A stretch of 64,000 bases of DNA from Acidobacteriota bacterium (GTDB taxonomy: Bacteria > Acidobacteriota > Vicinamibacteria > Vicinamibacterales > JAKQTR01): contig JAPKZO010000006.1 of assembly GCA_026393755.1 (NCBI GenBank), positions 62,001 to 126,000 of the forward strand, read 5' to 3'. Position numbers and translations under genes: made by a program. The notes beneath the pieces are model-generated. The model ran no database searches. It was not told the origin of the DNA and saw only the letters and a list, made by a program, of their open reading frames with translations. Of this stretch, positions 11,494 to 19,416 are shown in pieces (position 1 is the first letter of the stretch; each line of letters starts with the position of its first letter).

Positions 11494-12051
11494 ATGCATA
11501 CGAAATTCCGCTGGCGGGCACTGATCAAGTTCCTGTTCTGGGCGGTCGCCACCATCGTGGTTGGCGCCTACGCGATCAATACCTACACCTCCGGTCAATT
11601 GGTTCGCTGGTATTACTTCGAGTCCAGAGCGGACGGCTATGCGGTCAACACCAAGGGCTTCGAACAGGCGACCCGCGAGCAACCGGTCTATCTGACGATC
11701 GGGGCGTTTTCTGATGTCAGGGGGCTGCGCGCGGCCCGTGTCACGAAGGGCAGTCGCCTGCCGGAAGGCACTAACGGGGTGGTCGATCTGGCCACGGTGG
11801 ACGAGGGGACTCGGGTCCGGCTCGACCGGGGACAACTCGTGGTGAGCGTGCCCTGGCAGATCAAGGAGGCCAAGGGGTTCAAGTTCCGCGACGGGTTTAC
11901 GCACAAGAACATTCGGACCAACCCGTATGCGGGGCTCTGGAACCTCATCATGGTCGGGCTGGTCGGCCTCTGTCTCGGGTTCCTTGCCGAAGGCTTCACG
12001 GATCTGGTGGGCCTCAAGTTCCAGAAGATTGACCACAGTGTCGGGCATTAG
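11494..12051 (+). CDS. Membrane protein of unknown function upstream of TSUP permease
   Basis: A 185-residue protein that I do not recognise. A membrane helix at about residues 11-27 is followed by a roughly 115-residue soluble part with a beta-rich look (LDRGQLVVSVPWQIKEAKG) and a second helix at about 147-165. The soluble part probably faces the periplasm. A clear GGAGG lies seven bases before the ATG. The TSUP permease begins 12 bases after its stop, so it is likely an accessory subunit or a periplasmic partner. Other TSUP genes in the window also travel with small membrane proteins, of different sequence. Confidence 0.8.
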   Translation: MHTKFRWRALIKFLFWAVATIVVGAYAINTYTSGQLVRWYYFESRADGYAVNTKGFEQATREQPVYLTIGAFSDVRGLRAARVTKGSRLPEGTNGVVDLATVDEGTRVRLDRGQLVVSVPWQIKEAKGFKFRDGFTHKNIRTNPYAGLWNLIMVGLVGLCLGFLAEGFTDLVGLKFQKIDHSVGH

Positions 12052-12063
12052 GAAGGGCGTGCC

Positions 12064-13146
12064 ATGTTCGAGTTCCTTATTGCTGGCGTTCAGGCGCCGT
12101 GGATCCTGCTGGTCTTCACCGGCTTCACCGTCGGCATCGTCGGCGGCTTCATCGGTGTCGGTGGCGGGTACATGGTGACTCCTGCACTGATTGTCTTCGG
12201 GTTCCCCGGCTACATGGCGTCTGGCATCGATATGACCCACATCGCTGGCAAGGGCATCGTGTCGACCGTCAGGCACCGGCAGCTGGGCAACGTGGATTGG
12301 ATCCTTGCCCTCAGCATGGTGGCGGGCACGATGTTCGGAGTCGAAGAGGGGATTCGGCTGCTTGGCTACTTCAAGCACCTCGGGCTATCGACCGTTGCGC
12401 TGCTCGGCGCGTCGGTTCTCCTGATGGGCACGTTGTTCGTCTACACGTTGCGGGAGACGCTGCGATCCCACCGGCGGCTGACCGAGATGGTGCGCGAGGG
12501 CAAGACGCTGGCCCGCGAGGTCAGCACGTCGTCACTGCCCCGTGTGTTCCAGGGCCTGCCGTTGGCGCCGCTGGTCCGTTGCCGCGTCGCGCGCGTCATC
12601 GTGTCGATGTGGGTGATCGTGCTGGTCGGGGTCATTACGGGCGTGCTCGCCGGCTTTCTCGGAGTGGGCGGCGGGTTCATTCGTGTGCCGGCCCTCGTTT
12701 ACATCGTGGGCGCCTCAACGCATATCGCGGTCGGCACAGACCTGGTGGAGATCGTCTTTTCCGGGGCCTACGGCTGCTTGCGGCACTCGATAGAGGGCAA
12801 CGTCGACTTCGTGGCGGTCCTCTTCATGCTCTGCGGTGCGATGTTCGGAGCGCAGTTCGGGTCCATCGCGACGGCGTTTGTCCGAGGCCCGGCGATTCGG
12901 TACATGCTGGCCTTCTCGCTGGCGCTCGCCACTCTGGGTGCCGGGCTGCCGCTCGTCAATCTGCTCATGGGCGGCAAACTGGCTTGGCTGACCGCCATCT
13001 CGGTCATCATCACGCTCGGCCAGATGGTGTTCCTCTGTCTGTTCATTTTGTCGTTGGTCTACTTTGCCTATCGAGCCAACCGCGGCCGATGGGTACCGGA
13101 GTGGGCGGTTCCGCTGCTGGTCCACAACGTGACGACTGGCGGGTAA
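12064..13146 (+). CDS. TSUP (TauE/SafE) family permease, 2 of 4
   Basis: A 360-residue polytopic protein. The two half-repeats open with VGGFIGVGGGYMVTPALI and LAGFLGVGGGFIRVPALV. Between the halves is a charged loop of about 60 residues (residues 140-185). The motif DMTHIAGKGIVSTVRHRQLGN in the first half matches the equivalents in the TSUPs at 3835 and 23942. It is expected in the inner membrane, carrying a sulfur oxyanion or organic anion. It lies in a run of + strand genes from hppA to the PEP-synthase-like gene, with two tiny membrane proteins directly after it. Confidence 0.9.
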   Translation: MFEFLIAGVQAPWILLVFTGFTVGIVGGFIGVGGGYMVTPALIVFGFPGYMASGIDMTHIAGKGIVSTVRHRQLGNVDWILALSMVAGTMFGVEEGIRLLGYFKHLGLSTVALLGASVLLMGTLFVYTLRETLRSHRRLTEMVREGKTLAREVSTSSLPRVFQGLPLAPLVRCRVARVIVSMWVIVLVGVITGVLAGFLGVGGGFIRVPALVYIVGASTHIAVGTDLVEIVFSGAYGCLRHSIEGNVDFVAVLFMLCGAMFGAQFGSIATAFVRGPAIRYMLAFSLALATLGAGLPLVNLLMGGKLAWLTAISVIITLGQMVFLCLFILSLVYFAYRANRGRWVPEWAVPLLVHNVTTGG

Positions 13147-13154
13147 AGACGGAC

Positions 13155-13271
13155 ATGATGAAGAAACTCCTCGACAACATGTGGGCGTTTGCCCTGGTCC
13201 TGCTGGTGGTGTCGATGACACTATCGACCGTCGTGTACTTCGCGTACATGCGCACGCACCTGATCGGCTAG
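13155..13271 (+). CDS. Small single-pass membrane protein (38 aa)
   Basis: A tiny frame starting MMKKLLDNMW, with one hydrophobic helix (about residues 10-30). It sits eight bases after the TSUP stop and eight bases before the next start, a spacing typical of a translated operon member. The ribosome site is weak. It may be a small subunit or stabiliser of the permease. It has no recognisable family. Confidence 0.55.
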   Translation: MMKKLLDNMWAFALVLLVVSMTLSTVVYFAYMRTHLIG

Positions 13272-13279
13272 GAGCAGCC

Positions 13280-13483
13280 ATGAAGAAACCGACACAGTTG
13301 CTGGCGAACCTGGTGCTCTATGGGGTGCTGATCTACTACGCGGTAGACTCGACATTCGTTGAGTTCGATCCGTGGTTTGCCTTCGTCGTATGGTTCCTGC
13401 TCATCGTGGCCGCCGTCATCTCCACGGTCCCCGGATTGCGGGCGAAGAGCGTGTCCCCGGGCGAGTACCCCAGTGACGAATGA
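13280..13483 (+). CDS. Small two-helix membrane protein (67 aa)
   Basis: It starts MKKPTQLLANLVLYGVLIYY. Two hydrophobic stretches (about residues 7-22 and 30-50) flank an acidic turn (FVEFDP), and a short polar tail follows. GGAG lies nine bases before the ATG. It overlaps the next frame by about 11 bases. It has no known family, and position suggests that it belongs with the TSUP permease above. Confidence 0.65.
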   Translation: MKKPTQLLANLVLYGVLIYYAVDSTFVEFDPWFAFVVWFLLIVAAVISTVPGLRAKSVSPGEYPSDE

Positions 13484-14204
13484 CCCGGGTCGTGACGGTG
13501 GACGGCGTGTCGATGAGGATGCGGCGCTCTCGGGGCTGGCCGCACGGTTCGCCCTGGGCGACCTGAGTCCGAAGCGTTACGCCCGGCAGCGCCAGCAGGC
13601 GCTGGCGGAGCTGGGACGGCGCAAGATCGCCCCGACACTCATGCCCGGTGAGACGATCATCGCCGAGCACCACTGGGTCGAGGGTCACGCGCGACTGCCC
13701 GAATCGCCGTTCGCCGAAACCGGACAGATCGCGGGCAGCCTCTATGCCACCGAGCGCCGGCTGTTCCGCTGGCGGTTCCACGACGGCGCCTCGCCGTCGG
13801 GGCGCGCTCGGTCCGATGTCCAGGAGACGTTGGAATCCCAGTGGTACGCCGAGATCGCCGGCGTCGAGCGCCGGGTTTCGTTCCGCTGGGGAGAGGCCCT
13901 CACCGGGATGGCGATCAGCGTGGTCGCCTGGCTTCTGTCAGCCCGACTCGGCGTGACCGGACCATTGCTGCTGGCCGTTGGTGTCTTCGGGATCGTCCAT
14001 GCGATGTTGGTGCCGACGCGCTACGTGGTCGTGCTGATCGATGGCGCCGGCGCCGGCTGGCCTGTGTGGGCCGCCAGGACCGGGAGCGGCCGGACCGTGT
14101 TGGGTGAGGTCTCGAAGCGGCTGGCTGGCTCGGTCCCAGCAACCGAGGAGGCCCTGTCCGGGGGCAGCAGCCAGGGAGGTGACCATGCCCGACGGCAGCC
14201 GTGA
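13473..14204 (+). CDS. Hypothetical membrane protein with SHOCT-like N-terminal segment
   Basis: About 243 residues from the GTG at 13473; the start is uncertain. Residues 20-50 (ARFALGDLSPKRYARQRQ) resemble a SHOCT oligomerisation motif. A soluble part with GETIIAEHHW and GSLYATERRLFRWRF recalls bacterial PH-like domains. Two membrane helices follow (about 143-158 and 162-178), then a polar tail. It overlaps the small gene before it and the histidine kinase after it, so it is translationally coupled in this operon. Function is unknown. Confidence 0.65.
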   Translation: MTNDPGRDGGRRVDEDAALSGLAARFALGDLSPKRYARQRQQALAELGRRKIAPTLMPGETIIAEHHWVEGHARLPESPFAETGQIAGSLYATERRLFRWRFHDGASPSGRARSDVQETLESQWYAEIAGVERRVSFRWGEALTGMAISVVAWLLSARLGVTGPLLLAVGVFGIVHAMLVPTRYVVVLIDGAGAGWPVWAARTGSGRTVLGEVSKRLAGSVPATEEALSGGSSQGGDHARRQP

Positions 14205-15924
14205 CTACGCGCCGCTCCATCGGCGCCTGCTCCGCACGATGCTGGCGACCTGCCTGGTCCCGCTGCTGGTCGTCAGTGGCGCGTCGTACGTGCAGTTCCA
14301 GCGCTACGCCCGCCAGATGGTCCTCGATCAGCAGGAACGAGTCGTCCTCAACCACGCCCATTCAATCGATGCCTTCGTGCAGCGCTTGCAGGCCGAGCTT
14401 CAGGCGATCACCGATCACTACTCGCTCGAGGAACTCCAGTCGGGCGAACTCGATCGCGTGTTTGCCGTGCTCCAGCAGGGGTCCGGTGTTTATGCCGACC
14501 TCGGCATCATCGACGATCGCGGCAACCACCTGAAGTACGTCGGACCCTATGGCCTCGAGGGCCGGAACTACGGCCAGACATCCTGGTTCGAGCTCCTCCG
14601 GACCCGCGATCTGGTCATCAGCGATCTGTTCCTGGGCTATCGCGGCGTGCCGCACTTCATCATTGCGGTCAAGCGACGGATTGCAGGCGGCTACTGGATT
14701 TTGCGCGCGAGCCTCAGCACCGACTATATCAGTCAGCTCGTCGAGAGCATCAGGGTCGGCACGACCGGCGAGGCGTTCCTGCTGGACCGGCAGGGCTTCT
14801 ATCAGACCAAGACCCGCTGGGCCGGCCGCCTGCTCGATCCATCCGGATTTCCGTTCGTCGGCGCGCACGGCGGTGTCCGCTCGGCCGAACTGACGGCTGG
14901 CGGGCGGGCGTACCTGTACTCTGACGTCTGGACGGCCGCCGGCCAGTGGATGCTCGTCGTGCGGCAGGAGAAGGCCGAGGCGTTCGCGCCCCTGCAGCGC
15001 GCGATGTGGACGTCGACGATCATCATCCTGATTGGTCTGGTGGGCGTGGTCGTGGCGGCGCTGGCGATCTCCAGTTGGCTCGTCCGTCATGTGCGGGAGA
15101 TCGACAAGCAGACCGACGAGTTGCACGCTCAACTGACCGTCAGCTCGAAAATGGCAGCCGTGGGGGAGATGGCAACCGGTGTCGCCCACGAGATCAACAA
15201 CCCGCTCGCCAACATTGAAACGCTGCGGACCTGGATCCTGGACCTGGTGACTGACGAGGGGCTTGCCGCGCAGAACGTGCCGGAGGTGATCGCGTCCGCC
15301 CGGAAGATCGGCGATCAGGTCGAGCGGTGCCGCCTGATCACGCACGACCTGCTTCGCTTCTCGCGGCGGACCGACTCCGGGCGCGTCAGCACGAACCTGG
15401 AGGGCTTGGTCGGAGAGATGATCGAGATGATCGAGCATCGAGCCCGTTCGGAGAACGTCCACTTCGAGATCCATCCCAATCCAGTGCCGTTGCCGATGCT
15501 GCTGATGTCATCCTCGAAGCTTCAGCAGGTTCTGTTGAACATCCTGAACAACGCGGTCGACGCGATGGAAGGCAAGGGTGGAGACGTCAAGGTCGTGATT
15601 CGCCGCGCCGGGAACACCGTCCGAATCGCCATCACCGATTCCGGGTGCGGCATCGCCCGGGAGCACCTGCCGCGCATCTTCGAGCCGTTCTTCACGACCA
15701 AGCCGGTCGGGAAGGGCACGGGGCTGGGCCTGGCCGTGTGCTATGGGCTGGTCCAGCAGATGGATGGCAGCTTGACCGTCGACAGCAAGTTCGGCGTCGG
15801 CTCGACGTTCACACTGACCCTGCCGATGCGGCCTGCTGAGGAGGGCGACGCGCCTGGGGCCGGGCCCTCGGCCACCGGGTCACCCGCGATCGGTGGTACG
15901 CTACCGGCAGGATCCAGTTCATGA
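14185..15924 (+). CDS. Sensor histidine kinase with periplasmic dCache-like sensor
   Basis: A 579-residue kinase whose sensor differs from the three ARRFEK-type kinases. A membrane helix lies at about residues 17-38. A periplasmic region of about 235 residues has the dCache pattern (GVYADLGIIDDRGNHLKYVG, later TTGEAFLLDRQGFYQT). A second helix lies at about 278-300. The H-box is TGVAHEINNPLANI with His335. The ATPase domain has NILNNAVDAM, DSGCGI and GTGLGLAV. dCache sensors bind small organic or ionic ligands outside the membrane. The start ATG at 14185 follows AGGGAGGTGACC. Its stop overlaps the start of the response regulator (ATGA), a clear cognate pair. Confidence 0.93.
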   Translation: MPDGSRDYAPLHRRLLRTMLATCLVPLLVVSGASYVQFQRYARQMVLDQQERVVLNHAHSIDAFVQRLQAELQAITDHYSLEELQSGELDRVFAVLQQGSGVYADLGIIDDRGNHLKYVGPYGLEGRNYGQTSWFELLRTRDLVISDLFLGYRGVPHFIIAVKRRIAGGYWILRASLSTDYISQLVESIRVGTTGEAFLLDRQGFYQTKTRWAGRLLDPSGFPFVGAHGGVRSAELTAGGRAYLYSDVWTAAGQWMLVVRQEKAEAFAPLQRAMWTSTIIILIGLVGVVVAALAISSWLVRHVREIDKQTDELHAQLTVSSKMAAVGEMATGVAHEINNPLANIETLRTWILDLVTDEGLAAQNVPEVIASARKIGDQVERCRLITHDLLRFSRRTDSGRVSTNLEGLVGEMIEMIEHRARSENVHFEIHPNPVPLPMLLMSSSKLQQVLLNILNNAVDAMEGKGGDVKVVIRRAGNTVRIAITDSGCGIAREHLPRIFEPFFTTKPVGKGTGLGLAVCYGLVQQMDGSLTVDSKFGVGSTFTLTLPMRPAEEGDAPGAGPSATGSPAIGGTLPAGSSS

Positions 15925-16349
15925 GTCGTCCTCGGCTCCTGCTCATCGACGACGAAGACGCCTTCCGGGAGACGGTCGACAAACTCCTGACCTTTCGCGG
16001 CTTCGACGTGTCGACCGCGTCGGATGGAGCGCAAGGCATGCGTGCGGTCCTGCGCGGCGGGATTGAGATCGTGATTCTCGACGTCAAGATGCCCGGCCTC
16101 GACGGAATCGAGACTCTTCGCGAGCTCAAGCGAATCCAGCCGGACCTCGAGGTCATCATCCTGACCGGGCATCTGCTGAAGTCGACCGAGCAGGAAGGGC
16201 TGAAGCTCGGCGCATTTGCCTACCTGACCAAACCGTGCACCGTTCCAGACCTGGTCTCCGTCATCGGGGCTGCGCTCGAGACGCGCGCCCGGCGTCTTGC
16301 CGGCCCGGACTCGCCTCCTGAGCTGCCAGGGTCGCGACCGGCTTCATGA
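15921..16349 (+). CDS. Receiver-only response regulator
   Basis: A 142-residue receiver domain with DDE at residues 10-12, phospho-acceptor Asp54 in VILDVKMPG, the conserved Thr in LTGH and Lys104 in YLTKP. The last 25 residues are a Pro-rich tail with no output domain. It overlaps the histidine kinase before it by four bases and the PEP-synthase-like gene after it by four bases. Coupled translation of kinase, receiver and phosphotransferase-like protein suggests that the receiver controls the latter directly. Confidence 0.92.
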   Translation: MSRPRLLLIDDEDAFRETVDKLLTFRGFDVSTASDGAQGMRAVLRGGIEIVILDVKMPGLDGIETLRELKRIQPDLEVIILTGHLLKSTEQEGLKLGAFAYLTKPCTVPDLVSVIGAALETRARRLAGPDSPPELPGSRPAS

Positions 16350-18919
16350 AGACCGTCTGGTCGCGGCTGGTGACGTTTCTCGAGATCATCGGCCTCCGTC
16401 GTCCTGAAGAAATCGACTACGACAGCCGGCTCGCCGAGCTGAGACTCCGCTACTTCCACTTCCGCGACCTGCTGGCTGCCAATCACGACCTGCTGGAGGT
16501 CGTGGCGGCGATGGAGTTGAGACTTCAGCGCCGCTCTGTTGTCACCCTCCGCTGGATCCGCGCGCAGGTGGTGACCGCCCTGACGTCAGCCCACCGGATG
16601 GTCGCAGCCCTCAACGCCGTGTCGGGCCGGCGCTATCAGGCGCTCGATCTGGTGCTGACCCGTCTGGAACAGCGGCTGTCGTCGTGCCGCGCCATGACCG
16701 AACCCGACCTGCCTGATGATTGGATCATTCCGCTCGACCGGCTCGATCGATCCGCGCTGCCGCTGGCAGGCACCAAGATGGCGGTGCTCGGTGAGATCCG
16801 GAACGTGCTGAGGCTGCCCGTGCCCGATGGCTTCGTGGTGACGGTCGCGGCCTTCCATCGCATGATCGAAGCGGCCGGCGTGGCCGACGCGAACCCGCGC
16901 GGAGCGGGCGACCCAGGAGGCGACGACCCGTCGACCGGGGCCGAAGGGGCACGACAACGGATCCTTAACACGCTCGTGCCGGAGGAGATGGCCCAGCGTG
17001 TTCTTGCCGCCCACCAGGCGCTGGCGCCAGGCGGCGAAGCGCCGCCGCTGGCCGTGCGATCGAGCGCCGTCGAGGAGGACTCTGAGTTCTCGCTTGCCGG
17101 ACAGTACCTGACGCTGCTGAACATCCGTCAGCCGGATCTCATCGACGCCTACCGCCAGGTGGTGGCCAGTGCCTTCGGCGCCAACGCGGAGTGCTATCGC
17201 CGCGAGATGGGGATCGACGAGTCAGACGTGGCGGTCGCCGTCGGGTGTCTCGTACTTGTGGAGCCGCTCGCGAGCGGCGTCGCGTTCTCCACCGATCCGA
17301 TCGGCACCCACCACAACAGCGTATTGATCCATGCCGGCTGGGGACTGGGACCGTCAATCGTTGACGGTCGCATCGATCCCGACGTCCATGTCGTCTCCCG
17401 AGACGACGGCCGTATCACCACGCACGTGAGCCGGAAGGTGGTCCGCCTTACGAGCCATCCAGCCGGCGGGGTCGTCGAGGACGAAGTGCCTCCCGGCGAC
17501 CAGGAGCGCCCGTGTCTGACTGAGCCGGAGGTCGCGACACTTGCCAGGTGGGCCATCGAACTGGAGCGGCACTTCGGCGGTCCCCAGGACGTCGAATGGG
17601 CCCTCGATCGCGACCGCCGGCTTGTCATCCTGCAAAGCCGCCCGGCAACGGCCCAGGCCGCGGCAACCTCCCGGGACGTGCCTGCGGTGAAGGGGGCCGG
17701 CCTGTTACTGGAAGGAGGGATGACCGCCTCTGCCGGCGCCGGCGCGGGTCCCGTCGTGGCGGCGCTCCCCGACGACAACCTCGACGATTTTCCCGAGGGC
17801 GGCGTCCTGGTAGCCGTCCAGTCCAGCCCGAAGTTCGTCCGCATCATGCGCAGGGCCTCTGCCATTGTCACCGACGTCGGCAGCGCCATCGGCCATATGG
17901 CGTCGCTTTCGCGCGAATACGGCGTGCCTACCATCGTAGGCGCCGGGACGGCGACCGCACGGCTGGCGCCGGGCAGCATGGTGACCGTGGACGCCACGCG
18001 GTGCCGCGTATACGCGGGCCGCGTGGACGTACTCCTGGAGCAGGCACCCGCTCCACCGGCGGCAAGGCCCGAGAGCCGGGGGCATTCGGCGCTGGAAGAG
18101 ATCGCCCGGTTCGTCGTGCCGTTGACGCTGATCGACGTGCGTGATGACTCGTTTACGCCGATGGCCTGTGCCAGCCTTCACGATGTGGCCCGATACGTAC
18201 ACGAACGCTCGTTCAGGGAAATGTTCGGCCTCAGTACGCTTGTCGGCGACTTCCACGCCCAATCTCCCATCCTCGACGTCTTTCTGCCCATTGACCTCTA
18301 CATCATCGATCTCGGCGGCGGGTTGGCCGCACCGCCCGGGGCGCGGAAGGTGCGACGGAGGGAGATCGTGTCGGCGCCGTTTGCCGCGCTCGTCGATGGG
18401 ATGCTGCATCCCTCGATCCCGAGGTTCGGGCCGCGAGCCATCGACACGAAGGGCCTGCTCGATGTCTTCATGCGCCAGGCTCTGGCCAACCCCCACGAGG
18501 ACGACACGTTGCGGGATCCCTGCTACGCGATCATCTCGGACCGATATGTGAATCTGGCGACCCGGGTGGGCTTCCACTTCAGCGCGGTCGACGCCTATGC
18601 CGGCGGCGTGGCGAGCCAGAACTCGGTCTCGTTCCGTTTCAAAGGGGGTGCCGCCGGAGAGGTGCGTCGCCGGCGTCGCGTCGAGGCCATCGCGCTGATC
18701 CTCCGCCACCTGGGTTTCTCGACCAACGTCACCGCCGACCTGGTCGATGCCAACTATCGCCGCCACGATCTTGCGGATACGCTTCGCGCCGTGGAGATGC
18801 TGGGTCGCCTGTTGCAGTTCATGCGCCAGATGGACGCGGCCATGACCTCAGACGAGCGTGTGGCCGAAGTGGCTGACGACTTCCTTGCCGGCCGGTACGG
18901 ACCCGACACGCCACCCTGA
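16346..18919 (+). CDS. PEP-synthase/PPDK-like phosphotransferase with unrecognised C-terminal domain, 1 of 3
   Basis: An 857-residue protein. Residues about 1-130 form a helical N-terminal region. An ATP-grasp domain of the PEP synthase/PPDK type follows (about 140-435), with AVRSSAVEEDSEFSLAGQ and QDVEWALDRDRRLVILQSRP. A swivelling phospho-His domain lies at about 455-575, with GSAIGHMASLSREYGVPTIV and the catalytic His517. The family's C-terminal PEP/pyruvate TIM barrel is absent. Instead there are about 280 residues conserved only with the two paralogues here, including RVGFHFSAVDAY and SFRFKGGAA. The protein may move phosphate from ATP (giving AMP) to an unknown acceptor, as rifampicin phosphotransferase does. 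Enzymatic activity is inferred. Confidence 0.85.
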   Translation: MKTVWSRLVTFLEIIGLRRPEEIDYDSRLAELRLRYFHFRDLLAANHDLLEVVAAMELRLQRRSVVTLRWIRAQVVTALTSAHRMVAALNAVSGRRYQALDLVLTRLEQRLSSCRAMTEPDLPDDWIIPLDRLDRSALPLAGTKMAVLGEIRNVLRLPVPDGFVVTVAAFHRMIEAAGVADANPRGAGDPGGDDPSTGAEGARQRILNTLVPEEMAQRVLAAHQALAPGGEAPPLAVRSSAVEEDSEFSLAGQYLTLLNIRQPDLIDAYRQVVASAFGANAECYRREMGIDESDVAVAVGCLVLVEPLASGVAFSTDPIGTHHNSVLIHAGWGLGPSIVDGRIDPDVHVVSRDDGRITTHVSRKVVRLTSHPAGGVVEDEVPPGDQERPCLTEPEVATLARWAIELERHFGGPQDVEWALDRDRRLVILQSRPATAQAAATSRDVPAVKGAGLLLEGGMTASAGAGAGPVVAALPDDNLDDFPEGGVLVAVQSSPKFVRIMRRASAIVTDVGSAIGHMASLSREYGVPTIVGAGTATARLAPGSMVTVDATRCRVYAGRVDVLLEQAPAPPAARPESRGHSALEEIARFVVPLTLIDVRDDSFTPMACASLHDVARYVHERSFREMFGLSTLVGDFHAQSPILDVFLPIDLYIIDLGGGLAAPPGARKVRRREIVSAPFAALVDGMLHPSIPRFGPRAIDTKGLLDVFMRQALANPHEDDTLRDPCYAIISDRYVNLATRVGFHFSAVDAYAGGVASQNSVSFRFKGGAAGEVRRRRRVEAIALILRHLGFSTNVTADLVDANYRRHDLADTLRAVEMLGRLLQFMRQMDAAMTSDERVAEVADDFLAGRYGPDTPP

Positions 18920-18931
18920 TGACTCCCCCCG

Positions 18932-19327
18932 TCAGCGCGGCAGGTGTTCGAGCAGCGTCTTTTTTTCCATCGCGGTCTGGATCCGCTCGCACAACTTCTC
19001 GACGAGCGCCGGCTTCAGCAGATAATCGACCGCGCCGTGGGTCATGGCGTCGACCGCCGTCGCCATCTGCGCCTGGCCGCTCAGCATGATCACCGGGAGA
19101 ATCGGGTGGGTGCTGCGAATGTGGTCGAGCGTGGTCACGCCGTCCATCCCGGGCATCCGCTGATCCAGCACGACAACGTCGTAGTCGTGGATGCCGAGTT
19201 CCTCGAGCCCGGCAGCCCCGTCGCGGGCCACGCCAACCAGATAGCCGCGCGCGCGGAGCACCTTCGACATGGAATCGAGGAAGACGGTCTCGTCATCGAT
19301 CAGTAGCACACGAACCTGGCTGGACAT
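18932..19327 (-). CDS. Receiver-only response regulator
   Basis: A 131-residue receiver domain with DDE at 11-13, phospho-acceptor Asp55 in VVVLDQRMPG, LSGQAQ for the switch Ser and Lys105 in YLLKP. The ATG at 19327 follows AAGGAGCG; a longer frame reaching 19651 overlaps the upstream gene and is unlikely. It is the last gene of a minus-strand operon of histidine kinase, receiver, PEP-synthase-like protein and this receiver. It ends 12 bases from the convergent PEP-synthase-like stop. With no output domain, it is a second candidate partner for the same kinase or enzyme. Confidence 0.9.
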   Translation of the reverse strand: MSSQVRVLLIDDETVFLDSMSKVLRARGYLVGVARDGAAGLEELGIHDYDVVVLDQRMPGMDGVTTLDHIRSTHPILPVIMLSGQAQMATAVDAMTHGAVDYLLKPALVEKLCERIQTAMEKKTLLEHLPR

Positions 19328-19416
19328 CGCTCCACGCTCCTTCCCCAGGCTCCTGCCTGGTCTCCAGAACTGCGTTCGACCCGTTGGCCGCGAATCACAC
19401 GGCTTTGGCGCGCCCG